64,000 bases of DNA, taken from Streptomyces sp. NBC_01232 (GTDB lineage: Bacteria; Actinomycetota; Actinomycetes; Streptomycetales; Streptomycetaceae). The notes under the pieces are model-generated. The model did not search any database. It saw nothing but the letters and a program-made list of their open reading frames with translations, and had not been told where the DNA came from. A program made the translations under genes and the position numbers. The stretch's first letter is position 1, and each line of letters opens with the position of its first letter. The stretch covers positions 4,696,001 to 4,760,000 of the forward strand of contig NZ_CP108518.1 of the NCBI RefSeq assembly GCF_035989885.1, given 5' to 3'. Below are positions 1 to 8,810 of this stretch, piece after piece.

Positions 1-65
1 ACGCGGGCTTCGGCGCGGACGGCACCTCGCGCCTGCTCCAGCTCCTGGACAGCAGGACTCCCTAG
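1..65 (+). CDS. 3' end of an unidentified gene (partial)
   Basis: An open frame enters from the left edge and stops at TAG 63-65. The visible tail reads AGFGADGTSRLLQLLDSRTP. Only 20 residues are visible, which is too few to name a family. It is convergent with the hydrolase gene that ends at 76, leaving a 10-bp gap. Frame choice rests on codon usage and on the plausible stop placement. Confidence 0.5.
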   Translation, partial: AGFGADGTSRLLQLLDSRTP

Positions 66-75
66 AGGGGGGTGT

Positions 76-1356
76 CTAGCGGATCGAGTCGAACCAGCGC
101 ACCACCTGCGGCGCCGAGCGGACCGCCGTGGTCGTGTGGTCGGCGTCCGGGCCCTGGTCGACGACCTTCGCCCGGACCCCGTGGCGGGCCAGGTCGGCGG
201 CGCAGGCGCGGGAGTTGGCGATCGGCACGTCGGTGTCGGCCGCGCCCGCGTAGAGGCGTACGGGCGCGGCCGGCTTCCAGTCGCAGACGCCGTCGTTGAC
301 CCTCACCGCCTCCAGCAGGGCCCCGCTCGGGGTGCGGACGTTCTCGGCCCACTGCGGGGTCAGCAGCTCCTGCGGAGTCGCCGGGAGCGCGGCCACGATG
401 TCCTGCGGCGGGTGGCTGCCGTCGAACAGGCCTTCCACAGCCTGTGCATAGGGGGCCCGGAACACCTCGGCGGGGTCCTTGTAGAGCGGGTGGAGCCGGT
501 TCTGGGCCGTGAGGAAGTAGGAGAGGTAGAAGACGGCGCTGCGCGGGTCGACCCGGCCGTCGGTGATCCCCGGGAACTCGGTGCCGAGCAGGTCGTGCGG
601 CCCGGCGATCGGGGCCAGCGCCCGCAGCCGCAGGCCGTCGCGGCCGTGGGAGAGCTCGCGGCCCAGGGCCATCGCCACCTGGCCGCCCTGCGAGAAGCCG
701 GTGGCGTACACGTCCCGGGTGACCTGGCGCCCGAGCCGCCCGGCCGCCGTGCGGGCGGCCTTCAGCATGTCGACGGAGGCCGTGACCGAGGAACGGGTGT
801 CCATGTACGGGTGGCCGCCGGGGCCGCCGCCCAGGCCCAGGTAGTCCGGGGCGGCGACGGCGCGGCCCGCGGAGGCGTGCAGGTACGGCGTGAGGCGGTT
901 GTATCCGGCGCCCCCGGACGGGGCGTCGTCACGGGTGGCGATCGTGCCGTGGGTGTCGGAGACCAGGTCGAGGCGGTGCGGGCCGCCGCGCGGCAGGACG
1001 AGCAGCCCGGTCGCGGTGGTCGGCCGGCCCCGCGGGTCCACGGTCGCGTAGGTGAGCCGGTAGGCGCTCACGCCGTACCGGACGGTTCCGGGGTCGATGC
1101 CCAGCGTGCCGAGTTCGGCGACGACCCGGTCGCGGTCGAGGGTGTCCAGCGGGGTGACGGAGACGAGCCTGCCGCGGGCGGCCGTGGCGGACGCGGCTGC
1201 CCCGGCCGAGGCCGTGGCCCCGGCCGAGGGTGCTGCGAGCGCCGCCGGGGCGGCGATCCCGCCGAGTACGGCGGCGAGGGCCACGGCGGCTGCTCCGCGC
1301 CGCAGCCACTCCCGCCGCCGATGCCGCTGCTTGCTGTGCTGCTGCGTGATCGTCAT
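76..1356 (-). CDS. secreted alpha/beta hydrolase (lipase/esterase-like)
   Basis: The protein has 426 aa. It starts with a basic region (RHRRREWLRR, about residues 11-20), then a hydrophobic core and an Ala-rich cleavage zone near residue 41, so it should be exported; the arginine pairs are Tat-like but not a perfect Tat motif. The nucleophile elbow G-F-S-Q-G places the catalytic serine near residue 222. A late Asp (GAADTDVP) and His (DADHTTT) fit the rest of an alpha/beta-hydrolase triad. The overall layout resembles the secretory lipase/tripeptidyl-aminopeptidase-like hydrolases of Streptomyces. The substrate is not deducible. The gene stands alone on its strand. Confidence 0.85.
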   Translation of the reverse strand: MTITQQHSKQRHRRREWLRRGAAAVALAAVLGGIAAPAALAAPSAGATASAGAAASATAARGRLVSVTPLDTLDRDRVVAELGTLGIDPGTVRYGVSAYRLTYATVDPRGRPTTATGLLVLPRGGPHRLDLVSDTHGTIATRDDAPSGGAGYNRLTPYLHASAGRAVAAPDYLGLGGGPGGHPYMDTRSSVTASVDMLKAARTAAGRLGRQVTRDVYATGFSQGGQVAMALGRELSHGRDGLRLRALAPIAGPHDLLGTEFPGITDGRVDPRSAVFYLSYFLTAQNRLHPLYKDPAEVFRAPYAQAVEGLFDGSHPPQDIVAALPATPQELLTPQWAENVRTPSGALLEAVRVNDGVCDWKPAAPVRLYAGAADTDVPIANSRACAADLARHGVRAKVVDQGPDADHTTTAVRSAPQVVRWFDSIR

Positions 1357-1492
1357 GACGGGAACGCTACGGACGGCAGACGCCCCTCAACATCCGGTCA
1401 GCACCCGCCGGTTGAGGGGGAAATCCCCCGGACGCCGGACACCTGACGCCGGACGCACGGCGCGGCGGCGATGCCCGCGTGCGACCGGATCC

Positions 1493-1708
1493 TCAGAACA
1501 GCGGGAGCTGCCCGGGGTGTTCGGACAGCACGAAGCCGTCCAGCGTCGGCGCGGAGGCGCCCAGCACCACGCGGGCCCGCGATCCCGGGCAGGACACCAG
1601 GTCGCCGCGGTCGCGCCCCGAGGGCGGATCGTGGCGGGCGATCCGTCCGGCGGTGACGGCGCAGTCGCGGCCGCAGGAGGGGCAGGCCCGGCGGGGAGAG
1701 TGGGACAT
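1493..1708 (-). CDS. small Cys-containing conserved protein
   Basis: About 71 aa, starting at the ATG at 1708 (MSHSPRRACPSCGRDC); an upstream in-frame GTG would add 10 residues. A CPSCGRDC motif followed by a later Cys in LVSCPGSRA suggests a small metal-binding ribbon. The C-terminus ends in PGQLPLF. It resembles short conserved Streptomyces proteins of unknown role. It lies between the hydrolase and the acetyltransferase, same strand as both. Function unknown. Confidence 0.55.
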   Translation of the reverse strand: MSHSPRRACPSCGRDCAVTAGRIARHDPPSGRDRGDLVSCPGSRARVVLGASAPTLDGFVLSEHPGQLPLF

Positions 1709-1759
1709 GCCGCCCAGTCTGCCCTGCCGCACCGACACAGGTCCCGCGTCGGTCCCGCG

Positions 1760-2656
1760 TCAGTCCTGCTGGGAGGCGAGCCACGCCTCGTGCGCGCGCT
1801 CCACCCGGTCCCACAGCGCGGCCCGGTCCGCCGGCGTCAGGTCGTCGAGTTCCCGTCCGAAGACTGTGGCCATGGTCTCGGAGAGCTCCTGCGAGGAGGC
1901 CAGTTCCCGCTTGTCGCGCCCGCCGTCGGGGCCGATGTGGAGGAGGACCTTGCCGTGCAGCCGGTGGACGCCGCCGGCGTGGCGCCGCAGCATGAAGAAG
2001 GACTGCAGGAAGGGGGAGTCCTCGGCGGTGGACAGCCGCAGGTGCTCGTCCGCGAAATCGGCCATGGTCGCGGGGGCCGAGCGGAAGTTCATCGCGGGGA
2101 AGGGGGAGTCCTCATTCAGGAAGGTCCAGCCCGTGTCGGACCCGTCGGACGCTTCGGACCCGTCGGACGCTTCGGACCCGGACCCGGATCCGTCCGCGCT
2201 CCCGAGCGGCCGCAGGCCGTACGCAAAGCCCCGCTCGTACCGTCCCTCGCGCAGCGGCAGCGGCTCCGGCGGGCCGTCGCCCAGGCCGACGTCCACGAAG
2301 TAGGCCTGCCCGTCGATCCGTACGGTCAGCGTGAGGTGGTCGCCGCTCACCTCCCGGGAGTCCGTGTCCGCGCACACGCCCCCGACGTGCAGCGTCACGT
2401 CGTATCCGAGCTGCTCCAGCAGCGCCGCGAAGGCGCCGTTGAGGTGGAAGCAGTAGCCGCCGCGCCCCGCGGCGAGGCGGCGTACGGACAGCTCGGGGTC
2501 GATGGCCGGCGGCCGGCCCAGCTGGATGTCGGTGTTCTCGAACGGGATCCGCTCCAGATGGGCCCGCGTGAGTGCGAACAGCCCTTCCACGGAGGGGGAT
2601 CCGGGATTCGTGACGCCGATCCGGGCCAGGTAGTCGGTGTATATGCCAGTGATCAT
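1760..2656 (-). CDS. nat: arylamine N-acetyltransferase
   Basis: 298 aa, close to the usual 275-290 aa of NAT enzymes, which transfer acetyl from acetyl-CoA to arylamines and hydrazines. The catalytic triad is visible: Cys69 in RGGYCFHLN, His107 in SGDHLTL and Asp122 in FVDVGLG. The start is the ATG at 2656 (MITGIYTDYL), which fits the family N-terminus. An unusual acidic Ser/Gly/Asp-rich insertion lies between the catalytic domain and the third domain (near residues 155-175); it is encoded partly by a perfect 18-bp tandem duplication at 2141-2176. The natural substrate is unknown. Confidence 0.92.
   Translation of the reverse strand: MITGIYTDYLARIGVTNPGSPSVEGLFALTRAHLERIPFENTDIQLGRPPAIDPELSVRRLAAGRGGYCFHLNGAFAALLEQLGYDVTLHVGGVCADTDSREVSGDHLTLTVRIDGQAYFVDVGLGDGPPEPLPLREGRYERGFAYGLRPLGSADGSGSGSEASDGSEASDGSDTGWTFLNEDSPFPAMNFRSAPATMADFADEHLRLSTAEDSPFLQSFFMLRRHAGGVHRLHGKVLLHIGPDGGRDKRELASSQELSETMATVFGRELDDLTPADRAALWDRVERAHEAWLASQQD
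2141..2176. repeat. 18-bp perfect tandem duplication inside nat
   Basis: The unit cccgtcggacgcttcgga occurs twice in tandem and in frame. It adds Ser/Asp/Ala/Glu residues to a flexible acidic insert of the acetyltransferase. Because 18 is a multiple of three, copy-number change would keep the frame open. Confidence 0.9.
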
Positions 2657-2694
2657 GTTGATCACTCTAGATCCGGACATGTCCGCGGGAGCGG

Positions 2695-3837
2695 CTATTT
2701 GTCGATGTCGCCGACCACGAAGAAGAGCGAGCCCAGGATCGCCACCATGTCCGCGACCAACTGTCCCGGCAGCAGCACGGCCAGCGCCTGGATGTTGTTG
2801 TAGGAGGCGCTGCGCAGCTTCAGCCGGTACGGGGTCTTCTCGCCCTTGGAGACGAGGTAGTAGCCGTTGATGCCGAGCGGGTTCTCGGTCCAGGCGTACG
2901 TGTGCCCCTCCGGCGCCTTCAGAACCTTGGGCAGCCGCTGGTTGACCGGCCCCGGCGGGAGCACGTCCATCCGGTCCAGGCAGGCCACGGCCAGGTCGAG
3001 CGCGTTGTGGGTCTGGTCCAGCAGGCACTCGAAGCGGGCCAGGCAGTCGCCCTCGGTGCGGGTGACCACCTTCAGGACGTCCTGGAGCTCGCCGTAGGCC
3101 AGGTACGGCTCGTCGCGGCGCAGGTCGAAGTCGACACCGGACGCGCGGGCGATCGGGCCGGAGACCCCGTAGGCGTGCACCGCCTCGGCGGACAGGATCC
3201 CGACACCGCGGGTACGGGCGCGGAAGATCTCGTTCCCGTGGACCAGCTTGTCGTAGACGTCCATCCGGGTCCGGACGTCGGCGATCGCGGCGCGGGCCCG
3301 GCCGAGCCAGCCGGCCGGGAGGTCCTCCTTGAGGCCGCCGACCCGGTTGAACATGTAGTGCATGCGGCCGCCGGAGATCTCCTCCATGACGGCCTGGAGC
3401 TCCTCGCGCTCGCGGAACGCGTGGAAGATCGGGGTGATGCCACCCAGCTCGAGGGGGTACGAGCCGAGGAACATCAGGTGGTTCAGCACCCGGTTCAGCT
3501 CGGCCAGCAGCGTCCGCATCCACACGGCCCGCTCGGGGACCTCCATGCCGAGCATCCGCTCGACCGCCATGACGACGCCCAGCTCGTTCGAGAACGCGGA
3601 CAGCCAGTCGTGCCGGTTCGCGAGCATCACGATCTGCCGGTAGTCGCGGGCCTCGAAGAGTTTCTCCGCGCCGCGGTGCATATAGCCGACCACCGGTTCG
3701 GCGCTGACGATCCGCTCGCCGTCCAGGACGAGGCGCAGGCGCAGCACGCCGTGCGTGGAAGGGTGCTGGGGCCCGATGTTGAGCACCATGTCGGTGCTCT
3801 CCGCCGCTCCGCCGATACCGACCGTGGTCTCCGTCAT
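2695..3837 (-). CDS. nuoD2: NADH-quinone oxidoreductase subunit D, stand-alone copy
   Basis: 380 aa, typical of NuoD, the 49-kDa complex I subunit (NDUFS2) that lines the quinone site. The quinone-binding loop GPQHPSTHG (about residues 22-30) is followed by [10 protein letters not shown] (51-60) with Arg55, and later by the NRHDWLSAF segment. No other nuo gene is adjacent, so this is an extra, orphan copy rather than part of a nuo operon. Arg55 aligns with the Arg (Arg85 of mature bovine 49-kDa subunit) that NDUFAF7 dimethylates in mitochondria; a MidA/NDUFAF7-like gene lies 4 kb away. Whether this copy joins a full complex I is unknown. Confidence 0.9.
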   Translation of the reverse strand: MTETTVGIGGAAESTDMVLNIGPQHPSTHGVLRLRLVLDGERIVSAEPVVGYMHRGAEKLFEARDYRQIVMLANRHDWLSAFSNELGVVMAVERMLGMEVPERAVWMRTLLAELNRVLNHLMFLGSYPLELGGITPIFHAFREREELQAVMEEISGGRMHYMFNRVGGLKEDLPAGWLGRARAAIADVRTRMDVYDKLVHGNEIFRARTRGVGILSAEAVHAYGVSGPIARASGVDFDLRRDEPYLAYGELQDVLKVVTRTEGDCLARFECLLDQTHNALDLAVACLDRMDVLPPGPVNQRLPKVLKAPEGHTYAWTENPLGINGYYLVSKGEKTPYRLKLRSASYNNIQALAVLLPGQLVADMVAILGSLFFVVGDIDK

Positions 3838-3868
3838 GCGGGCATTGTCTCAGCCCTAGTGTGGACGC

Positions 3869-4360
3869 ATGGAAACGGGGACGATGGGTGAGACGGGCGG
3901 GCCCGCATGGGTCGGGCTGCCGGGTGGGCTGCTCACTCTGCGGCGCACGCTGCTGGTGATCTGGACGGTGCTGCTCGCCGTCGCGACCGCCGTCGTACTG
4001 GGGCTGACGGCCGGCCCGGTGTGGGCGGTCCTCGGAACGTTCTGGCTGCTGGTCCTGGCCTGGGGCTGGGTGCTGCTCGGCCGGAACTGGCGCTCCTGGC
4101 GGTACGCGGAGCGCGCGGACGACCTGCTGATCAGCAGGGGAGTGCTCTGGCGGGAGGAGACCGTGGTCCCGTACGGGCGGATGCAGCTGGTCGAGGTCAC
4201 CTCGGGCCCGCTGGAACGGCGCTTCGGCCTGGCCTCCGTACAGCTGCACACGGCCGCGGCCGCCAGCGACGCCAAGATCCCCGGGCTGGTGCCGGCCGAG
4301 GCGGAGCGGCTGCGCGACCGGCTCACCGCCCTCGGCGAGGCAAGGTCGGCGGGCCTGTGA
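3869..4360 (+). CDS. bacterial PH-domain membrane protein (YdbS-like)
   Basis: 163 aa with two hydrophobic segments (about 27-45 and 48-68) followed by a bacterial pleckstrin-homology (bPH2, formerly DUF304) domain with the family-like signature ISRGVLWREETVVPYGRMQLVEV. It overlaps the next gene by 4 nt (GTGA), so the two are translationally coupled. Such YdbS/YdbT pairs are common in Firmicutes and Actinobacteria; the B. subtilis pair has been linked to resistance to an antimicrobial peptide. The exact role here is unknown. Confidence 0.85.
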   Translation: METGTMGETGGPAWVGLPGGLLTLRRTLLVIWTVLLAVATAVVLGLTAGPVWAVLGTFWLLVLAWGWVLLGRNWRSWRYAERADDLLISRGVLWREETVVPYGRMQLVEVTSGPLERRFGLASVQLHTAAAASDAKIPGLVPAEAERLRDRLTALGEARSAGL

Positions 4361-5796
4361 ACCCCGCCCCGGTCGACGGCCCGACCCCGGTCGACGGCCC
4401 GGCCCCGGCTCCGGACCAGAGCCCCGCCCCGGCCCACGGCGCCGAACCGCCCGCCGCGGAAGGGTCCGCCACTGGCGGATCCGCGTCGGAACGACGCCTG
4501 CACCCCTTCACCCCGCTGCGCCGCGCCTGGGTGCCGATCGCCGCGACCGTCGGCGTGATCGCCCAGCAGGGCGACCAGGCCGGCCGGTGGCTCGCCGACC
4601 TGTCCGCCCTCCTGCGGCTGGCCGCGTTCGCGGGCCTGATCCTGGTCTTCGGCGCGTACGGCTTCCTGAGCTGGTGGTTCACCCACTACGCCGTGACCGA
4701 CACCGAATTGCGCATCCGCAGCGGCCTCTTCTTCCGGCGCACCGCGCACATCCGCCTCGACCGGCTCCAGGCCGTGGACGTCACCCGCCCGCTCCTGGCC
4801 CGGCTGACCGGCGTCGCCAGCCTGCGGCTCGACGTCATCGGCACCGAGGACAAGGACCAGCTGTCCTTCCTCAGCGAGAAGCAGGCCGTCGCCCTGCGCG
4901 CCGAGCTCCTCGCCCGCGCCGCGGGCTTCGCCCCCGAGGAGGCGGTGCGCCTGGGCGAGGCCCCCGAACGCGAACTGCTGCGCGTGAGCCCGCGCGAGCT
5001 CGCCGTGTCGCTGCTCCTCAGCCTCGGCGTGTGGGCGCTGCTGGCCCCCGGGCTGATCGTGCCCGCGGTCGTGTGGTGGCTCAGCTCCAGCCCGGTCGCG
5101 GCCATCATCGCCATGCTCCCGCTGCTGGGCGCGGTGTGGACGGGCACAGTCGGCCGCTTCCTCACCGAGTTCGACTGGCGCGTCGCCGAATCCCCGGACG
5201 GGCTGCGCCTGGACCACGGAATGCTGGACCGGGCCCACGAGACGGTGCCGCCGGGGCGGGTGCAGAGCGTACGGATCGTGGAGCCGCTGCTGTGGCGGCG
5301 CCGCGGCCTGGTCCGCGTGGAGCTCGCCGTCGCGGGCTCGAAGAACACGGTCCTGGTGCCGGTGGCCTCGCGCGCAGCCGCATACGCCGTGATCGCCCGG
5401 GTGCTGCCGGGGGTGGACCTGGCGGCCCTGTCCTTTTCCGGCTCCCCGCGGACCGGGTCCCGCTGGGTGGTCCCGGTGTGGTGGAAGGGCTACGGTCTCG
5501 CCGTCTCCCCGGAGGTCTTCGCCGCACGGCACGGCCGCCTGTGCCGGCGTACGGAGATCGTCCCGCACGCCAAGGTGCAGAGCGTCCGCTTCGCGCAGGG
5601 CCCGTGGGCCCGCGCCCGCGGCGTCGCCGACGTCCACGTGGACACCGGCGCGAACTGCACGGTCACGGCCCGGCTCCGGCCGGCGCCCGAGGCCGCGACC
5701 CTGCTGTACGCCCAGGCGGCCCGCTCCCGCACCTCCCGGGCCACCGCCCGCCCGGACCGCTGGATGACGGCCCCGGAGGCGGAGGCGGAGACGTGA
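4357..5796 (+). CDS. bacterial PH-domain membrane protein (YdbT-like)
   Basis: About 479 aa from the GTG at 4357, chosen because it forms a GTGA overlap with the upstream partner. After a Pro/Ala-rich leader there are TM segments, a first bPH2 domain (LRIRSGLFFRRTAHIRLDRLQ), more TM segments (around 218-270), a second bPH2 domain (LRLDHGMLDRAHETVPPGRVQSV) and a third, C-terminal one (HGRLCRRTEIVPHAKVQSVR). This multi-bPH2 layout is that of YdbT. It probably forms a membrane complex with the preceding protein. Confidence 0.85.
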   Translation: MNPAPVDGPTPVDGPAPAPDQSPAPAHGAEPPAAEGSATGGSASERRLHPFTPLRRAWVPIAATVGVIAQQGDQAGRWLADLSALLRLAAFAGLILVFGAYGFLSWWFTHYAVTDTELRIRSGLFFRRTAHIRLDRLQAVDVTRPLLARLTGVASLRLDVIGTEDKDQLSFLSEKQAVALRAELLARAAGFAPEEAVRLGEAPERELLRVSPRELAVSLLLSLGVWALLAPGLIVPAVVWWLSSSPVAAIIAMLPLLGAVWTGTVGRFLTEFDWRVAESPDGLRLDHGMLDRAHETVPPGRVQSVRIVEPLLWRRRGLVRVELAVAGSKNTVLVPVASRAAAYAVIARVLPGVDLAALSFSGSPRTGSRWVVPVWWKGYGLAVSPEVFAARHGRLCRRTEIVPHAKVQSVRFAQGPWARARGVADVHVDTGANCTVTARLRPAPEAATLLYAQAARSRTSRATARPDRWMTAPEAEAET

Positions 5797-5818
5797 AAGC
5801 CGACGGGTCCCCGACGCC

Positions 5819-6493
5819 CTAGCCGGCCCCGCCGCCCGCGCGGACCAGGCCCGTCTCGTACGCCAGGACCACCACCTGGACCCGGTCGCGCAGTCCCAGC
5901 TTGGTCAGGATGCGGCCCACGTGGGTCTTCACCGTCGCCTCGGAGAGGACGAGCCGGGCCGCGATCTCGCCGTTCGACAGGCCCTGCGCGACCAGCAGCA
6001 TGACCTCGCGCTCGCGCTCCGTCAGCCGCTCGATCTCCTTGTTCCGCGGCTCCTCGGTGGTCGTCGGCAGCATCGGCGCGAAGCGGTCCAGCAGGCGCCG
6101 CGTCGTGGACGGGGCCACCACCGCGTCCCCGCTGTGCACCGAGCGGATGGCCGCGAGCAGCTCGCCCGGCGGGACGTCCTTCAGCATGAACCCGCTCGCG
6201 CCCGCCTTCAGGCCCGAGAAGGCGTACTCGTCCAGGTCGAAGGTGGTCAGGATGATCACCTTCGGGTGCTCCTCCGGCTCACAGATCCGCCGCGTCGCCT
6301 CGACCCCGTCCAGCCTGGGCATGCGGACGTCCATCAGCACCACGTCCACCTTCGTGGACCGCAGCACCTCCAGCGCCTCCAGGCCGTCGCCCGCCTCGGC
6401 GACGACCTCCATGTCCGGCTGGGCGGCGAGCACCATACGGAAACCGGTGCGCAGCAGCACCTGGTCGTCGACCAGCATCACGCGGATGGACAT
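5819..6493 (-). CDS. LuxR/NarL-family response regulator
   Basis: 224 aa with a receiver domain (acidic pocket VDDQ near residues 8-10; phospho-acceptor Asp55 in VVLMDVRMP) and a C-terminal LuxR-type helix-turn-helix (about 155-220: LTEREREVMLLVAQGLSNGEIA). It lies 17 bp downstream of the sensor kinase gene on the same strand, so the two form an operon. Targets cannot be read from the sequence. Confidence 0.93.
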   Translation of the reverse strand: MSIRVMLVDDQVLLRTGFRMVLAAQPDMEVVAEAGDGLEALEVLRSTKVDVVLMDVRMPRLDGVEATRRICEPEEHPKVIILTTFDLDEYAFSGLKAGASGFMLKDVPPGELLAAIRSVHSGDAVVAPSTTRRLLDRFAPMLPTTTEEPRNKEIERLTEREREVMLLVAQGLSNGEIAARLVLSEATVKTHVGRILTKLGLRDRVQVVVLAYETGLVRAGGGAG

Positions 6494-6510
6494 CAGTTAC
6501 CTCGTCCTCG

Positions 6511-7713
6511 TCATCTCTTCTTCAGGGGAAGCAGTGCGCTGATCCGGAAGCCGCCACCGGGCCGGGGCCCCGCGTCCAGGGTTCCGCCGACCATACCGAT
6601 CCGCTCGCGCATGCCGATCAGCCCGTGCCCGGCGCCGTCGGCGCCGCCGTCCTCGTACAGCTCGTGGGCCGCGCCCCGGCCGTCGTCCTCGACCAGCAGG
6701 CCGAGCCCGTCGTCGAAGTAGACCAGGCGGACGCTGGCCTTCGCGTCCGGGCCGCCGTGCTTGCGGGTGTTGGTCAGTGCCTCCTGCACGATCCGGTACG
6801 CCGTCAGCTCGACCCCGCTGGGCAGCCGCCGCGGCGCGCCCTCGACCTCGAAGTCCACCGCGAGCCCCGCCGTCCGTACCTGCTCGACCAGGACCTCGAT
6901 CTGCTCGACGTCCGGCTGGGGCACATAGTCCTCGGACTCCTGCGGCTCGCCGGTGCGCAGCACGCCCAGCAGCCGCCGCATCTCGGCCAGGGCCTGGCGG
7001 CCGGTGCCGGAGATGGTCTGCAGGGCTTCCTTGGCCTGTTCGGGGGCCACGTCCATGACGTACGCCGCCCCGTCGGCCTGGACCACCATCACCGAGACGT
7101 TGTGCGCGACGACGTCGTGCAGCTCGCGGGCGATCCGGGCGCGCTCGGCGGCCACGGCCACCTTGGCCTGGGCCTCGCGCTGGTTCTCCAGGCGCTGGTT
7201 CCGCTCGACGAGCTGGGCGTAGTAGGCCCGGCGGGTGCGCAGGGAGTCGCCCAGCACCCAGGCGAGGACGAAGGGGACGATCGCGAAGAGCATGAAGAGG
7301 ATGTCGTCGCGGAAGTCGCCCTTGTCCACCTGGAAGCGCAGGGCGTACAGGGGGGAGGCGAGGAATCCGACGGCGAACGCGGTACGGGACATCCGCCGCG
7401 AGATCTCGGACGAGGCGGCGACCGTGTACAGGATGATCAGCATCGCGAGGTCGGCGTTGTTCACCTCGGTATGGGTGATCAGCTTGTAGACGCCGGTCCC
7501 GACGGCCAGCCAGAACATGCCCTGCGTCCACTTGCGGCGCAGGGCCACCACGACACCCATCGCGACCACCGCGGGAACGGCGAGCAGCCGTGCGGTGGTG
7601 CTGCTGAAACTGTCGTCGGCGACCTGCAGCATCCCGATCCCGAAGAGGAAGACAGCCCAGAAGCTGTCGACGCCCGTCGGGTGTCTGCGGAGGAAGTCGT
7701 AGAGGCGCTGCAC
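6511..7713 (-). CDS. sensor histidine kinase (HisKA_3 type)
   Basis: 400 aa. About six hydrophobic segments fill residues 18-155, leaving little extracytoplasmic domain, which suggests sensing within or near the membrane. The dimerisation/phosphoacceptor helix carries ARIARELHDVVAHNVS with His199. The C-terminal ATPase domain has a DDGRG box and a GLIGMRERI motif typical of NarL-type kinases. It is co-transcribed with the LuxR-type regulator downstream. The signal is unknown. Confidence 0.93.
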   Translation of the reverse strand: MQRLYDFLRRHPTGVDSFWAVFLFGIGMLQVADDSFSSTTARLLAVPAVVAMGVVVALRRKWTQGMFWLAVGTGVYKLITHTEVNNADLAMLIILYTVAASSEISRRMSRTAFAVGFLASPLYALRFQVDKGDFRDDILFMLFAIVPFVLAWVLGDSLRTRRAYYAQLVERNQRLENQREAQAKVAVAAERARIARELHDVVAHNVSVMVVQADGAAYVMDVAPEQAKEALQTISGTGRQALAEMRRLLGVLRTGEPQESEDYVPQPDVEQIEVLVEQVRTAGLAVDFEVEGAPRRLPSGVELTAYRIVQEALTNTRKHGGPDAKASVRLVYFDDGLGLLVEDDGRGAAHELYEDGGADGAGHGLIGMRERIGMVGGTLDAGPRPGGGFRISALLPLKKR

Positions 7714-7820
7714 GTAACCCAGAGTAGGGAACGCAGATAGGTGCTGGAGTCAACCAGAGGTCCGAACCTGACCTTGGGGGCGTACTCCCCAAGGTGGACG
7801 GTGAACATAGCCTTTGTCCG

Positions 7821-8810
7821 GTGAGCTCTCAGGATGAAGGCACGAATCCGGTCCGGTGGCGCAGGGCGATGGAGGCCGCGCTGTACGGCCGAGACGGCTT
7901 CTACGTGCGCCCCGGCGGGCCGGGCCCCGCCGGGCACTTCCGCACCTCCGTGCACGCCTCGCCGCTGTACGCGGGGGCCGTGGCCCGGCTGCTGCGGTGG
8001 GTGGACGCCGAGCTCGGGCACCCGGCGGAGCTGGACCTGGTGGACGTGGGGGCCGGGCGGGGGGAGCTGCTGGCCGGGGTGCTCGCCGCGCTGGACCCGC
8101 GTACGGCCGCACGGGTGCGCCCGTACGCCGTGGAGCGGGCGGAGCGGCCGGCCGGGCTCGACCCGCGGATCCACTGGGCGGCGGCCCCGCCCGAGCGGAC
8201 GACGGGGCTGCTCTTCGCCAACGAGTGGCTGGACAACGTGCCCCTGGAGGTCGCCGAGGACGGGCGCTACGTCCTGGTCGCCCGGAACGGTACGCAGACC
8301 CCGGGCGGCCCGCTGGACGACGCGGACCGGGCCTGGCTGGAGCGCTGGTGGCCCGGAGGCGGCCGCGCGGAGATCGGCCGGACCCGTGACGAGGCCTGGG
8401 CGGCCGCCACCGGGACCCTGGAGCGGGGCCTGGCGGTGGCGGTGGACTACGCCCACACCCGCGATGCGAGGCCCCCGTACGGCACCCTGACGGGCTTTCG
8501 CGGCGGCCGGGAGGTCCCGCCGGTCCCGGACGGCTCCTGCGACGTCACCGCGCACGTGGCCCTGGACTCGTGCGCGGGCCCGGGGGCCGTCCTGCTGACC
8601 CAGCGCGAGGCCCTGACCGCCCTCGGCGTCTCGGGCGCCCGGCCCCCGCTGGCGCTGGCCTCGGCCGACCCGGTGGCCTATGTACGGGCCCTGTCCGGGG
8701 CCGGCGAGGCGGCCGAGCTCACGGACCGCGCCGGGCTGGGCGCCTTCGGCTGGCTGGTCCAGCCGGTCGGCGTCGGCCCGTGGCCCCCGCGGGGCGGACA
8801 ACACACCTAG
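7821..8810 (+). CDS. SAM-dependent methyltransferase, MidA/NDUFAF7 family
   Basis: About 329 aa from the GTG at 7821; an in-frame GTG at 7794 is an alternative. The N-terminal pattern [15 protein letters not shown], the [14 protein letters not shown] segment and the SAM-binding loop [16 protein letters not shown] match Pfam Methyltransf_28 (MidA/NDUFAF7). [15 protein letters not shown] is the family's second signature. In mitochondria NDUFAF7 dimethylates an Arg of NDUFS2, the NuoD homologue. No Shine-Dalgarno sequence is seen; TAGCCT at 7808-7813 lies 7 nt before the GTG, so the message may be leaderless. Its 3' end overlaps the convergent NlpC/P60 gene by 4 nt. Confidence 0.85.
   Translation: MSSQDEGTNPVRWRRAMEAALYGRDGFYVRPGGPGPAGHFRTSVHASPLYAGAVARLLRWVDAELGHPAELDLVDVGAGRGELLAGVLAALDPRTAARVRPYAVERAERPAGLDPRIHWAAAPPERTTGLLFANEWLDNVPLEVAEDGRYVLVARNGTQTPGGPLDDADRAWLERWWPGGGRAEIGRTRDEAWAAATGTLERGLAVAVDYAHTRDARPPYGTLTGFRGGREVPPVPDGSCDVTAHVALDSCAGPGAVLLTQREALTALGVSGARPPLALASADPVAYVRALSGAGEAAELTDRAGLGAFGWLVQPVGVGPWPPRGGQHT

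Noticed and set aside
1097..2803. Long plus-strand frame opposite the hydrolase and acetyltransferase genes
   Set aside because: Spans two real genes and their spacer; no domain content.
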